Below are positions 34,413 to 46,828 of a stretch of DNA of 64,000 nucleotides, piece by piece. The position numbers and the translations under genes were made by a program. The notes under the pieces are model-generated. The model made no database searches, was not told the origin of the DNA, and saw only the letters and a list, made by a program, of their open reading frames with translations. Position 1 is the first letter of the stretch; every line of letters begins with the position of its first letter. Source of the DNA: Aotearoamyces nothofagi (lineage: Eukaryota > Ascomycota > Leotiomycetes > Leotiales > Tympanidaceae); assembly GCA_015345905.1 (NCBI GenBank), contig JADDTR010000022.1, positions 217,787 to 281,786 of the forward strand, given 5' to 3'.

Positions 34413-34844
34413 GTTTGTTAGGGCATGGAATATACTGGCATGGATGGAATGTTTTGGTTGCTACTCGGCGTATTGCTGGCAGGTTATGCATACTAGATCA
34501 ATGTGAGATCACATACATCCAAGGTGTCGCTGATTCTCCTATGGAGATGATGCTTGATTGCCATTTTCTTGCCTCGTATCTTGACGTGCTCAACATTTTG
34601 CCATTCGTGAAAGTAGTTTTCGCCATCTCACTAACACGGAAGACTTGCTAGGGTATTGGTTTGACCCCAGGTCAATGTAGGACAAGACATGCTTTGCTAT
34701 CATAACACGTCCCAAGGTCTAATGCATATGGAAATTATATTCGTATTTTTGCCTTGTCTAGTCCTAATTCTGAGGACATCCGTTTGGGTATCATAAGTAA
34801 AGTAGCTTCCATAACATCCGTATCCTGAACGCCAGCAAATGCAA
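34413..34844. other. Convergent 3' region between eS17 and RTR1
   Basis: About 430 bases between two converging genes, expected to hold both 3' UTRs and poly(A) sites. No other feature is seen. Confidence 0.5.
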
Positions 34845-35762
34845 TCACAATTCCCGATCATCTGAAGAAGCCTCTGAAACTATATCATCGGACTCAACGT
34901 GTCGCATATATCTTTGACTACCAAATTTTGGAGTATGACCATCTAAAGAAAGATGTGTTGTGTCTAGCCTTCCATCGAACGCATCCTGACTAAAGGACGG
35001 CGCAGTTGCAGGCTTTGTAACTTCGTTCTCTTGGATTGTAGAACGCACCAACCCACTTACTGCCACTCCTCCATCCTCTCTCTTGAATGGTAGATTGTCA
35101 GCATTCTGCTGGCTTTGTGTATCCCCTAGGTCTAGGTTGCGCAGATCCTCAGCTAGTTGAGCTTCTCTCCTCTCAATTTCTGTTTTTGGCTCGTCCAGAA
35201 GCTCGATCTCCTCCGTACTTGCCTCCCTCTCCCATGCTGGACGCTCACTGAGCTGCACTTTTACGTACATTGCTCTTCTAGCACAATCTTCTGAGCACCA
35301 CTTCTCCACCTCTTCCCTTGGAAGGATCTTGAAATCCTTTGCCTTCCCATTCTTTCCAACAAGCCTAAATGCGCCTTTTCCACCGTCCTTCAGGGGAGGC
35401 TTGGGACATAAGGTATATCCGCAGTGCTCGTTGATATTACGTTCTTGAATAAGGCAGTCGTAGTCACTGGGTTGGAAGGTTCGAAGAAGCGTTTTGAAGA
35501 GAGTGGCGTCTGAGGGAGAAGGATGAGCAGCGGTCGCCGTGGGTGACGTGGGAAGTTCCATTAATTGCTCAGTAGAGAGGAGAATCTCTAGCTCGATATC
35601 TTTGCGCTGTTGGATGAGATTTGCATGGTAGAGCGCTGTTTCGCGGTCGCGCTCCTCTTTTGTAGTTGCAAAGATGGTACGGGCTTCTTTGGTCGTTGCT
35701 GAGGTGTTAGTGACCTTTTTGAGGATTGATTTTGGCACTATAGTAGCCGCCATAGCTGTCAA
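34845..35762 (-). CDS. RTR1/RPAP2-type RNA polymerase II CTD phosphatase
   Basis: Intronless, 305 aa. The family removes phosphate from Ser5 of the RNA polymerase II C-terminal domain and helps polymerase import. The Rtr1/RPAP2 zinc-binding domain is seen at about residues 60-175: LLRTFQPSDYDCLIQERNIN, HCGYTLCPKP (C114, C119), and EKWCSEDCARRAMYVKVQL (C156, C160), giving the four zinc ligands C-x4-C and C-x3-C. The first 50 residues form a charged helix (KEARTIFATTKEERDRETAL). After about 180 the protein is acidic and probably disordered (EIELLDEPKTEIERREAQLA), ending SEASSDDREL. The start could also be the second Met (MAATIVPKSIL). It is transcribed away from the BBC1 gene; the two starts are 533 bases apart. 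Confidence 0.88.
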   Translation of the reverse strand: MTAMAATIVPKSILKKVTNTSATTKEARTIFATTKEERDRETALYHANLIQQRKDIELEILLSTEQLMELPTSPTATAAHPSPSDATLFKTLLRTFQPSDYDCLIQERNINEHCGYTLCPKPPLKDGGKGAFRLVGKNGKAKDFKILPREEVEKWCSEDCARRAMYVKVQLSERPAWEREASTEEIELLDEPKTEIERREAQLAEDLRNLDLGDTQSQQNADNLPFKREDGGVAVSGLVRSTIQENEVTKPATAPSFSQDAFDGRLDTTHLSLDGHTPKFGSQRYMRHVESDDIVSEASSDDREL

Positions 35763-36295
35763 TGTGACTTGAGACTACTACGCGTTCAGGGAGTGTAACG
35801 CAGCTGTGTTGCGTCGTCTGGAAATCTAGGAATATTGTTGCCTCACTTGTACCTTAAAATGCCCCGCCAAAACCAAGCGATGCATCATGGACCTCCGGCT
35901 AAACCTTCAATAATACGGTATTCGGTCTACTGTCCTACCTCCCTAGATGCAATTAACTTTCGGACTGGGCTTTGCGCGCTGCTAAGGAAATAGGTGAGTC
36001 CCCATTCTTCGTAGATACCACCTAATCCAAGCATTCATAGCTTCAAACACTTCCGTTCATGCGCTGACGTACACGAGCCCCGTGTAGATACAAAACACGA
36101 TCATCATCCCCCATTGCCTACTGCCTAGCCTATAGCCCAACAAACAAAACAGAATCGTTTCTGCAACTGAGCAGAGCTCCTCGGCACTCCGCGCGAGGAG
36201 TCAGCAATCTTAAGTAGCGGCTGATCGCCCGTCAACCAGAACCAGCGGTGACGTCCGAAAGAGCAGGCAACACACCTACAACCTACAATATCAAC
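35763..36295. promoter_or_regulatory. Bidirectional promoter region of RTR1 and BBC1
   Basis: 533 bases between divergent start codons, so both promoters must lie here. An in-frame GTG-started extension of the + gene from 36248 is open, but the ATG at 36296 directly precedes the SH3 domain and is the better start. No motif could be assigned with confidence. Confidence 0.5.
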
Positions 36296-39200
36296 ATGTC
36301 TCCGCCATTCAAGGTTAAGGCCGTATATGAATACGCTTCACCACACGAAGACGATCTTCACTTCCCCAATGGCCAAATTATTACAGTTACCGAAGATGAC
36401 GAGCCAGATTGGTATACAGGTGAATATGTAGATGCAGAAGGAGTTAAACAAGAGGGCCTTTTCCCACGAAATTTTGTTGAAAGGTACGAACCTACTGCTC
36501 CTCCAAGACCTAATCGTGCTCCACGACCGAAAAAGGAGGCAGAGCATGCACCTGTTGTTGACCCTGAACCGGCCTCTCCGCCACCGACGAAAGACGACCC
36601 TTCTCACGACTCTTCAGAAGATGCACCTTTATTTCACCACGAGCTTCCCGTACAAGCTCCTATAAAGCCTGAGCCTGTGCTAGCTACTGCTCCGAAACCA
36701 GTCGAACCTCCTACCGCTCATGCTCCTCCAGCCGCAAAGCCTGTACCTACTTCGAAACCATTGGCTCCCCCTCCTGTATCCGAAAAGCCTAGTGGAGGGT
36801 CATTCAAGGACCGCATAGCTGCATTTAATAAATCCAATGCACCTCCTCCAGCGCCGTTCAAACCCGGTGGGCTGGGGTCTGGTGGTTCTACATTTATTAA
36901 GAAGCCATTCGTCGCCCCACCGCCAAGTAAGAACGCTTATGTCCCGCCTCCTCGTGAGCCCGTACCACAGAAATTATATAGGCGCGATGAAGATCCCGAA
37001 ATTGCGGCTCGTGAATTAGAGAACCTTGAAAATGCCGAGAGAGCCGGTTTGTCGCCTACGGCGAACGAGGGCGAAGGTGAAGAGCAACCGAAGCCAACGA
37101 GTCTCAAGGAAAGGATTGCATTGTTGCAAAAACAACAGATGGAACAGGCTGCTCGACATGCCGATGCTGTACAAAAGAAGGAGAAGCCAAGACGCCCAGC
37201 AAAGAAGCGTCCAGAATCACTTAATCCGGCGGAGGCACACGAGGAAGTGGGCCCCACTTTAGAAAGACATGAGAGTCAAGATACTGTTGGTAAGAACTCT
37301 CTAGATTTAACAAGAGAAGAGCCAGCTCGAAACACCCCTAGGCGCAAATCATCCAAAGGTCCTCCAGCTATTCCTGGAGGACAACCTCGGGACTCCTTCG
37401 GTGACGGAAATGATGCCGACATGTCTGGTGCTGGTGATGAAACCGAGGAGCCTGAAGAAATCTCAACTAGTCGTGATGACTCGGACGACAAGAATAAAAT
37501 TAGAGCTCCCGCACCAGCACCACCAGCGCGTGCAACAGCAGCTCCTCTTCAAGAGCCAGATGTTGGAGAGGAAGAAGGAGCGGCAAGCGATTTGGAGGCA
37601 GAACAAGGAGAGTTAGAACAGGAGGGAGAGGGTGAAGAGGAGGAAGAGGAGGAAGAGGAGGAAGACGATATCGACCCTGAAGTCAGACGTAAAGAAGAGA
37701 TCAGAGCGCGCATGGCAAAGATGAGTGGAGGCATGGGTATGCACGGTATGTTTGGACCACCTGGTGGCATGCCGATGCCAGGGCCTGCGCCTATACCTAA
37801 GAAGAAGAAGAAGCACTCTACCGAAAATTCAGTAGAAGAACCTACTTCGCCAACTACTCGTGCGCCGCCTGTGCCAATCATGGCATTACCAGGTATATCT
37901 CGAGTTCGAAGCCCAGAAGAGGCCAACAAGCCTTTCGAAGCCGAACATGAGAATGAGTTGGAATCTCCCATAATAGGCACTCATAGACTTAGCGAAGTTC
38001 TAGATGACGAGGACATCAAGCCTGTAACTCCAGATCCGCCAAGGGCGTCTGTCGAGCGCCCACGACCATCACTGCGTATGTATCATCAGTTCATTTTGGA
38101 AATAGATATTAACTATTCCTATAGCAATTCTAAACAATGATGGCCTCTCTGCACCATCAGTTCCAGGCGGAAGACCCGTACCACCTCCGGTGCCGGTTGA
38201 ATGTATGTTCCAACTCCATAGTTCCAGAAATCATACTAACAGCTCAGCTCGACCTCCCTCTGGAAACGCACCAATTTCTTCGAGTCCTGGATCTGAATCT
38301 GATGTCGAGACACCACTGCCTGCCCCGGTACTGTCTATTAAGACACAACCTCTAGGAATACCAACACGGGAACTACCTCCTCGTCCCTTAGGAGCTCCTT
38401 CTATCCCTTCTCGACCGACTGACGGCCCGACTTCTCCAAGATCACCAACATCCAAGAGAACGTCATATTTTGGTGCTGAGCCATCTCCTTCATCGCCAAC
38501 TACACCAGGCGTGCCTAATAGGCGTGCGAGCAGGGTGCCACCTATCCCAGGTTCAAGTCCTGTTGTCACGTCTCAGACACGTGCGCCGCCACCACCTCCG
38601 CCAGGACAACCTTTGAGCCGCTCGTCGACAGGTGATGCTGGGGTTCTGCCATCGCCTCAACATGCAGCTCAAGAGGAAAGTGATGAAGAGATCACTGAAT
38701 ACGAAGGCGATTATGATACCGACATTGCATCTACAGCTCCCTACAAAGACGCTTTGAAGGCTCATGCGGAAGACTCTGGGATAGAAGGTGAAGCGAGCAA
38801 CTCCCCAGTTTTTACGCCTTCTACAGCTCCACCACTTCCACCGGTGGTTGCCCCTCGTGCTGTTCCTCCGCCTCCACCATCCCAACGTCCCGGTCGTCAA
38901 TCTACCGACATGCCAAGAGCTGCCCCTCCACCACCACCACCAAAGGAGCAGAGGTTTAATGAATACGACGATGAGGATGATGATGAGTATGATCCATATA
39001 AGTACACTGCTCCAAAGCAAGGAGTACCTGCTGGTTGGGGTGCGACAAACATAACTAGAGCTGATGAAGACCTTTACTCTACATCACCGCCAAGAGCTCA
39101 GCTTCCTTCAGCACATGAGAGAGCAGCTCCACCCCCTCCACCACGTGATATCGCAACGTCTCCATCAAGTAGAGCACCCCTTCGGCAATCTCTTGATGTT

Positions 39201-40034
39201 CAGAGAACACAATCTGTGAGAAGATCAACAGACCTTGGAAGAATGTCATTGGATACCGGCTTTATTGCGAACGATGTCGACTTGGGTGAAGGCAGTTTGT
39301 GGTGGATTCACACGAGTAGCATACCTCCGGTATTCTCTGGGCGTAAAGATATCCTTTACGAGACAGAGGAAACAACAGCCCATAAGCGAGGCGGGAAATC
39401 AACAACGACAAAAGACCTCTATGTCATATTCCCAGATTACTCTCAAACTGTGATCACTGTTCGTTTTGATCCACAAAATCCTTCTGATGCCTTGTTTGAG
39501 CAACGCCATGAACAACCACCTTCTCGCCTTCGTCAGGATCAGCTAGAAGAGTCGCATGAACGTTTTGGTCGCAAACTTTCTGAGGCAATTACTTCTAAGA
39601 AAGATACTGTTGTTGGTGATGGCACGCCTCATGGTCTAATCACCGAACTCCTGAAGCCATTCACTGATGCTCTACTTCCCGTTGGCACACGAGCCTACGG
39701 CGCTCTCGTGTACAGTAATCTCGCTAACGCCTCAACATCGCAATATGACGAGATTCGACCTGGAGATATCATCACCTTACGGAACGCTCGGCTTCAAGGT
39801 AAGCATGGCCCAATGCATGCTAAATATAGCATGGAAGTTGGGGCTGGTAATGGACATGTAGGCATTGTTGCTGAGTGGGATGGCACGAAGAAAAAGGTTA
39901 GAGCTTGGGAACAGGGAAGAGAGTCAAAGAAAGTTCGTTTGGAGAGCTACAAGCTGGACGATTTGAGAAGTGGCGAAGTGAAGATTTGGAGAGTTATGCC
40001 AAGGAGCTGGGTAGGATGGGAGGGTATGAACTAG
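36296..40034 (+). CDS. SH3-domain myosin tail-interacting protein (BBC1/MTI1 homologue)
   Basis: Actin cortical patch protein. In yeast, Bbc1/Mti1 binds type I myosins and Las17 and restrains Arp2/3 activity at endocytic sites. Three exons, 36296-38075, 38125-38202 and 38248-40034, give 1214 aa. The SH3 domain is at about residues 3-65: FKVKAVYEYASPHEDDLHFP, then DEPDWYTGEY and GLFPRNFVERYEP. A long Pro-rich region with many PPPP runs follows, along with FKDRIAAFNK and LKERIALLQKQQ blocks, an acidic run of Glu (about residues 445-465) before DIDPEVRRKEEIRARMAKMS, and the conserved C-terminal domain (ARLQGKHGPMHAKYSMEV, NGHVGIVAEWDGTKKKVRAW, KIWRVMPRSWVGWEG). The second intron is 45 nt, a multiple of 3 and stop-free, so its retention would keep the frame. 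Confidence 0.9.
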
Positions 40035-41098
40035 TAGTAATTGGAGAATGAGTGGGAATGATAAGAGTGTTTGATGTGAGAGTAGTGCCTGAGCCTGCCT
40101 TTTGAGCGCAGGAAAGCAAGATGAGCATATTATATAAGTCTATTCCTCACATTCTGTTGTGAATGAACGCTCGCTGTTATCTGTTCCCGGATCTCTGCCT
40201 AGTGTAGTCTGCGATCAACCTCTAGAAGCGAAGCACCTGAAGGGGAGGGTGACAAAAGGGACTGGACGATACACTTGGTTAAAATGTAAACTCTCATTGC
40301 TGCTGATGAAAATGCTGCCATCAATCACCGCCTCCTTCTCCTCTCCCGCTCCGGAAGCAACTGACTCAAAATAAATGATAAATCTCAACTTCACACCGGC
40401 ACTATCTCCTCCTCGGCTACAGAATCCTCAACTCAAGCGCCCTCGTCTCGTCTCCCTCTGTACCAAGCTATATGAGCATATCTGCCAAGAGAGCTCGGCA
40501 GCGGTGCTAGGCTCTTTGCATCTTGACCCAAAGGAACCTTTGGATGAGGGACCTCAAGATCTGCTAATGGGGGACTGCGATCTGTGGAGTCTCTTCGCAG
40601 AGCAGAGGTCTATTTCTAGGGGACACCTCTTAGGCGCGCCCAAGTTAGACTCGGCGAATAGCGAAGAAGACTTGGGATCGTTCTGGAAGCTACTACCAAA
40701 GGTCCCGGGAAAAGAGCCTGCCTTTATACCTATTGGGAAATCTAAATCGCAAAAGACGAAGCTTAAGGCAGGGAATAATAAAATTCCAACTGGATATGGG
40801 ATGTTTGTCAGTTACGCAAAAAGAAAAAGAAAACTTTGGATTAAGCTGAAGCTCTACACGCGCTTCATGATTTTCATTTCTCATCTCGAGGCAAGGCTTC
40901 AAACATAGCTACGGCATATCAATTTTCATGTTTAAAGGGCAACTGAAGTCCGAAAAACAGTGGTTTTCTATTTGCAGTCTATCTTCTATTTTATCGTGTT
41001 GTAGAAGGTGACAATTGACAATAAACACCATAGCCATTATGCGCAAACCAACCAAAGCAAACCGCAGGACATTTTCCTACCCGAAGTAGTCAGATGAT
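40035..41098. other. Region between BBC1 and eEF3, with one weak ORF
   Basis: About 1.06 kb between converging genes. Besides the two 3' UTRs it holds one open frame listed separately (40375-40908). Nothing else is recognised. Confidence 0.4.
40375..40908 (+). CDS. Hypothetical small protein, doubtful
   Basis: Open frame of 177 codons from an ATG at 40375. I do not recognise it. The middle part has an ordinary protein-like composition (CDLWSLFAEQRSISRGHLLG, DLGSFWKLLPKVPGKEPAFI) and the C-terminal part is strongly basic (YAKRKRKLWIKLKLYTRF). There are no transmembrane segments or signal peptide. It sits between the 3' ends of two converging genes, where chance frames and 3' UTRs are expected. 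The opposite strand is open only for short stretches, which mildly favours it. It could be a fungal orphan gene or noise. Confidence 0.25.
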   Translation: MINLNFTPALSPPRLQNPQLKRPRLVSLCTKLYEHICQESSAAVLGSLHLDPKEPLDEGPQDLLMGDCDLWSLFAEQRSISRGHLLGAPKLDSANSEEDLGSFWKLLPKVPGKEPAFIPIGKSKSQKTKLKAGNNKIPTGYGMFVSYAKRKRKLWIKLKLYTRFMIFISHLEARLQT

Positions 41099-44000
41099 TT
41101 ACTCGTCTTCATCTGTGTAATTGTTAGCATGATATGTTTACAATAAGGAGCAAATTTACTCACCCGTGAAGACCTCCTCTCCGCGCTTGCGTCTACAGAA
41201 ATTGTTAGCAAGATAGTCAATTATGCATGATGATTAGTATTTACCTAGCCATGCGATCCCTAGTAAAACATAATTAGCATATATCATATGGAAAATAAAG
41301 GCGAGTGGCTTACTTCTTCTTCTTTCGGAGTTCAGCAGACGACAACTTGGCCTTCTTTTTGGTTGATTCTAATTTATTTCCCATAGCATCAAACTTCTCT
41401 TCCTCATCGGCATCGTCACCCTTTAGTCTGGGACCTGCGCCTTGGCCTTCATAATTTAATTAGTAAGACATCCTCAGTTTATCATTTGATATGGGATTGA
41501 TGTACCTTGAACCCAATTGTGTCCTAGTTCGAAGTTAGTATGAGCTTTTATAATATTTGGGAACGGGAATAATCACCTGACGGAGTCATCTTGCCATCCA
41601 CAACAGCTGAAGAACAGTTAGTTTAAGTCAAAAGTTTGCAAACAAGGGAATTACGAACCCCAAACCTCCTCTGTCAAATCCTTTGTGAACTCAGCAGAGT
41701 GAGTGATGATGATGACACCACCCTCGAAAGACTTAATAGCCTTGGATAGAGCACCAAGCGAATCACGATCCAGATAGTTAGTAGGCTCATCAAGAACGAT
41801 CAAATGAGGGCGTTGCCACGAGCAAGCAGCCAAGACGACCTTGACACGTTGTCCACCAGACAGACCCAACATACGTGAGTGAGAAACCAACTCAGCATCG
41901 AGACCAAAGTTGGCGCAATGCTGCTCAATCTCCTTTCGGACCAAAGGACGGAATTGTCCGCTGGCAAGAGCCTCCTTCTGATCAACTTCGGCAACCATCT
42001 TTTGATGGGAGGCCAAGATCTCAGTACGAGGAATCCATGCGTTGTCAGCCGTCATCATAGGAATCCACTTCTCATTCTTCAAGCCAACGTTCTCTCCGAG
42101 AGCGAATGAACACTCATACTCATAGGAGTTCTTGAACTTTCTTCGGGAGTGGATACCAATGACACGACGTTGTGAGCCCTCGATTCTGTAGATCTTGTCC
42201 ATAGCCTTCTCATCCTCATCAGTGACAATCTTGTTGGCACGATCCATTGTCTCACGATCCTCGCCAGTCTGGAATCGCCATTGGATATATTCAGAAGGAG
42301 TCTTCTCCAAGTGGTGATCAATGTGAGCGAAAGCGTGTTGCTTGATGTACGCGATACGGATATTCTCATGGGTATAAACATCACCGATAGTTGGGATGAG
42401 TTCACCAGTCAAAACGTTGATCAGAGTAGACTTTCCAGCACCGTTGGGACCAATAACGGCAATACGGGAACCAAGCGAACATTGGAAGCTGATGTCGGTA
42501 ATTTGGGGCTTTGGAGTACCTGGGTACTGGAAGGTCATCTTGCTGACACGAACAATGGCCTTGGCCTTGGTCTTGACACCCTCAAGGTAACCAGGCTCTG
42601 GGAACTTGAACTCGATCTCGGAAGCACCAAGCTCGTAGTATGAACGAGCAGATGGGCACTTCTTGACGAACTCTTTCAAGTTACCACGGTAACGCTTGAG
42701 CTTGTAGCGCTCGTAGTGGATAATGTGCTGGCAAACGTTGTCGAGGAACTTGCTGTCATGGGAGACAATGATAGATGTGCAAGGGGAGTTGGTCAGGTAA
42801 TCCTCAAGCCACTTGACGTTCTTGACATCCAAATGGTTAGTAGGCTCATCCAGAAGTAGAATATCTGGTGCCTCGAAAACAGCACGAGCCAAAGCCAACT
42901 TCATCTTCCATCCACCGGAGAGGGCGGTGATCATGTTGGAGGTCATATCGGTAGTGAAACCGAACTCGGCCAGTTGCTTTTCGACATCAGCCTGGGAAGT
43001 CTTGACACCGACTTCAGCCAACTTCTTCATGGTCCAAGCAATGGTAGTCTGCTCAGTATCGGCAGAATCGAGGTCGTGCTCAACGAACACGGTCTTGACC
43101 TCGCTCTTCTTTGGGAAACCCTCAACTTGCTCGTTGTTGATAGCACGCATGAGAGTTGACTTTCCCGAACCGTTAGGACCGCAAAGACCGTAACGCTGGC
43201 CACGCTTCAGGCGGAGATGGGTCTGGTTCAACAGAATCTTAGCACCATAGGCCAAGTTGAATGTGCAGTTGCAGAGATCCTCTCCTTCCTCATCATCAGC
43301 CTCCTCAGCATCCTCAGCCTCAGCACCTGGAGAGGCACGCTTTCGGAGGTTGTCGACGATATCTTGAGCATCATCTTCACCGACAATGGCAACGACATAT
43401 GGCTTAAGGGTCTGGGTCCAGCTGAAAGAATCGGCGTCCTTCTCATCAATAAGTTGACCAGCAATAGCAGCAATGTAGGTAAGAGCTGGCTCAAACTTGG
43501 TAACTGCATCCTTGTGCTTTGTAGAGACAATCTGTTTCAGGATAGCCAGAACAGTAGAGAGGTCACCGGCGTGGGAAGCCTCGGGAATCTTTCCATCCAC
43601 AACGGCACCGACACGAGAAAGAGTATCCAGGCCTTGCTTGGTCTTCTCACGAGCCTCGGGATCAGCCAAGTTTTCGTAATTCTTTTGAAGAGCAGGCATC
43701 AACTTGGGCAAGAAGGCAGCGACAATGTTTGGGTCTTCGACAAGCTTGCACATGTTGTCGACGATAACTGCAGCCTTACGCTTGATAGCAGTCTCACGCT
43801 CAGTAAGACCACGATCGAGTAGAGGTACCATAATGGCCAGTGTTGGCTCATGGACATCAGTAACGAAGGTGGTGGCACCTAGCAAGTGGACAGTTTCTGG
43901 GACGTTCTCTGGCTTGGCGATACACTTGATGAGCTCGGGAATGAATCGCTCGATATCCTTGTTGACAATCAGACCGCAGACCTTCTCCATTGTGCCGTAA

Positions 44001-44817
44001 GCCATCTTCTTGACTTCTGGCTTGGTGTCCCACATGGACTCGGAGACAACTGGAATGAGATCTGGTACGCGGAAAGCAAGTTGCTCCTTGGAGGAAACAA
44101 CGAGAGCCTCGATACAGGATAGGCCGGTGATCTTCTCTTGCCATTTCTGAGCAGTCAGAATGGAGTTGATAATCGGAGGAAGGATAGCCTTGACTGCATT
44201 GGCGTTGACAGCCTTAACAATGGCCAAGGCAGTGGCTTGAGCGGCAGTCTTGACGGCCGTGATCTTATCACCGACGGCTGCCAGAACCGAAGGGAGAAGA
44301 ACAACCAAATATGGCTCGACCGCGGCGGAAACGTCAGAGTGCTCAGCAATAGCCTCAATGGCGTTCAAGGCCTTCTCTCGTACAGCTGCATCCTTCTTGT
44401 TTGCTAGTTGCTTTGTAAGGAGTTCGACAGTCCTGTAGCTGTGTTGTCAGCGCACGATTCAAAATTGCGGGAAAGTAAGGATTTGTGGGATATGAAAAAG
44501 TTGCGACCGTGCAGCCACAACCCCGCCAACTCGTCGAGATAAGGATCTCGAGGAATCGTAGGTGGCAGCCCAAGTGAGGAAGTTGTAAGAGAATGTGGGA
44601 CGAACGTAGCCGGTACATACTTGGTAGGGGCCTCAGCCTCCTCGATAGGACCGTTGATGAAGGAAGCGATGCTTGCCGTCGCAGCGTTGGTCTCGTCTTG
44701 TGATTTAGACACGCTGAGCTTTGCCATCAGATCATCGAGAACCTTGATGGACTGAGCATTCTCCTTGGCAACCTTGCCGGCGGTGATATTTGAAGCGTCC
44801 ATGGCTGCAGCGGGCAT
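41099..44817 (-). CDS. Translation elongation factor 3 (eEF3), ABC-F-type ATPase
   Basis: Fungal-specific ribosome-bound ATPase that helps release E-site tRNA and load eEF1A. Eight coding exons (minus): 44817-44621, 44432-41659, 41606-41577, 41523-41506 (18 nt), 41446-41314, 41259-41245 (15 nt), 41192-41164 and 41112-41099. They total 3210 nt (1069 aa). N-terminal HEAT repeats run to about residue 330, then an acidic linker. ABC1 has Walker [24 protein letters not shown] and [14 protein letters not shown]2 has [25 protein letters not shown] and [10 protein letters not shown], with the chromodomain-like insert between (for example [14 protein letters not shown]). The Lys-rich tail [20 protein letters not shown] and VFTDEDE is encoded by the small 3' exons, and every junction restores the conserved reading. 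Start Met 1 or Met 6 (MDASNIT) is undecided. Confidence 0.97.
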
Positions 44818-46828
44818 GTTGAAGAATCGAAGAAGTCAAAGTTTCGAAGGAGATTTGTCTCTCTTGGATACCGAGAGGAATTTTATTAGCGCCGAAAGTA
44901 GTCTATCGACGATTGCGGGTATCTGGCTTGATGTGGCGACGGGGCCTACAGAGACAATGCGACCGTTACGCAAGTCTGCTTTTGATCCTGCCGCAGCTCT
45001 CTTGCTGGAGTCTGTGTGGAGATAACAAGAAGACGGCAAAAAAGCACGTAGAGAGAGGGTGGTAGAGGGGAGTTGGCAGAGATGGGGGAAAGGTTGAGGT
45101 GGGAGGGCAACTTCTCACTTTTATTTTAGGCTTACGGGGCCCAGCAGTTACGGAGGCACGACCAAAATTTTGTTAAGCGACAGGGATGCTCAGCCGAGAC
45201 CTATTCTGGCACGCTCAACTTTCACCGCCCCTTCTCTTAGCTAGCCAAACTGCTGTTTTTCCAACAATCACCCATCCCTCATTGGCGCCACTGCCACTCG
45301 CAGGTCTCCATCGGCATTATTTCTTAATCGCAGGCGTGGCATGTCTCGATAAGGGAGGCAGCGGTGCTGGTATTGCTCTCGACTGCATCCGCACACGGCT
45401 CTGCAAAGGCCCTCTGCTCCGTTCAGACAGTCGAGCGCATTGTAGGTATATGACCCGGCCCCTCTTGCACCCACAGAAGTTGACCAGTCCGGAGGCCAGG
45501 CATCAGGGATGACTCAAGATACATGCCAGAGGATACAGGCGTCGACGGCTACGCCGGGCCAGATGAGATTGGGGTGCTTCGCCACGGTGCCGTGCAGAGA
45601 TGGACGTAAGGATAAAATCTCGAAGCCTGGCAGAAAACATAGCGGATAGCCAATCGGTATCGTCGACCCTGTCAGCTCTGGAACACCCTGTGTGCTCGGT
45701 AGTCTTGCTCTCCTGTCCCCCGGAATGAATACGTACAGTATCCGATAACTATACAGGCGGCAGGTACCTTACCTTACCTGCACTCGTGCATTTCTGGATT
45801 ACGACAGGTATGTATGCTCCGAAGAGACATCCTCCCTCGAATCAGGGATCGGTGATTTTTAAAGTAGCAAACAGCCTGCTTCCTCCACCGGACGCCGCAA
45901 GTGGCGACAAGAGCGCAGCAGTTGACCGGCAGGTATGCTTACATTATGTGTGCAAAGCTCAAAGGTGTCGGAGCTATTTCTACTATACATGTCGTATTGC
46001 TCCCATTGCCAGTTGCAGCACCGTATGCGCTGGCACGCTGGATTTCTGGATTTCGCAGGTGCTGTTTCCGGCACCTGTCGAAAATGCGAAAATGGCTTTG
46101 GAGGAAATGTGTCGCGAAAATTTCAAAAGCTACCTTGGCGCATCAGATACATTACCAAGGATAGCCCCATGCTAATGTCCTGCTGTCAAAGCAGACTCGG
46201 GCTCATTTTTGATATTGCCATTCTTACCCCAGATTATGCGCTTCTGATTGCGATAAGGTCGTCCACAATCTGCTTGTCGTAGGAGTCGAGAGGCGGGCCG
46301 TGGCACCTTCAATGTGGTGTTTTGGCACTCAGGGTGTGTACAATTTGGAAACTTCTAGCTTCCCTTATTTGGTGTGGAGGCTGTTCTATGGATGCCTTTA
46401 TATATTAGAGTAGTTGTTTTGTGCAAAATACCCTTTATAGCTTGGCTAGTTATATTGTTTAAGTGCAAGCAAATTTCAATTTATTGCTAGAGATAGCTGT
46501 TTTCGCATTTCTTTGACGTTATACCGTAATTGAATTGGGCGGATACGATGAATTCATGGACACGGTGGACAAAGAAATGCTATACGTCTGGTTAAAGCTC
46601 CTTTATCAAGAGGCTTTAACCACCTTTATCAAAAGTTGACTTTTCCTGCTTTTAATTTGAAATAAAGAGAAACAATGATGTTCAAATTATTACTTGAATT
46701 ATGCTCTTACTTTTTCAATCTCAAATCTTTTACTTGCATCTATAGTAACCGGTAAAACCTCTTTAGGAGCACATAATCTACCTAACATTAATATCCTTAA
46801 CCATTATTTGGATTAGTTCCCGAGTATA
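44818..46828. other. Intergenic region upstream of eEF3, no supported gene
   Basis: About 2 kb between the divergent eEF3 and HExxH genes, so it contains both promoters. Frames between 45186 and 46282 exist on both strands and in several registers and do not resemble any family I know. A short inverted repeat (CAGGTGCTGTTTCCGGCACCTG) lies near 46060. 46290-46820 is AT-rich. No RNA gene was found. Confidence 0.4.

Noticed and set aside
37549-37980. Minus-strand open frame of 143 codons inside BBC1
   Set aside because: It is the antisense of the acidic Glu/Asp run and Pro-rich repeats of BBC1, giving Ser homopolymers; a shadow of the real gene.
43217-43822. Plus-strand open frame of 201 codons inside eEF3
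   Set aside because: Antisense to a strongly conserved HEAT/linker part of eEF3 with high codon bias, which often leaves the other strand open.
45786-46282. Overlapping + frames of 87-129 codons in the eEF3 upstream region
   Set aside because: Three registers are open over the same stretch with Cys/Leu-rich text and no conservation signal; likely chance in a promoter or 5' UTR region.
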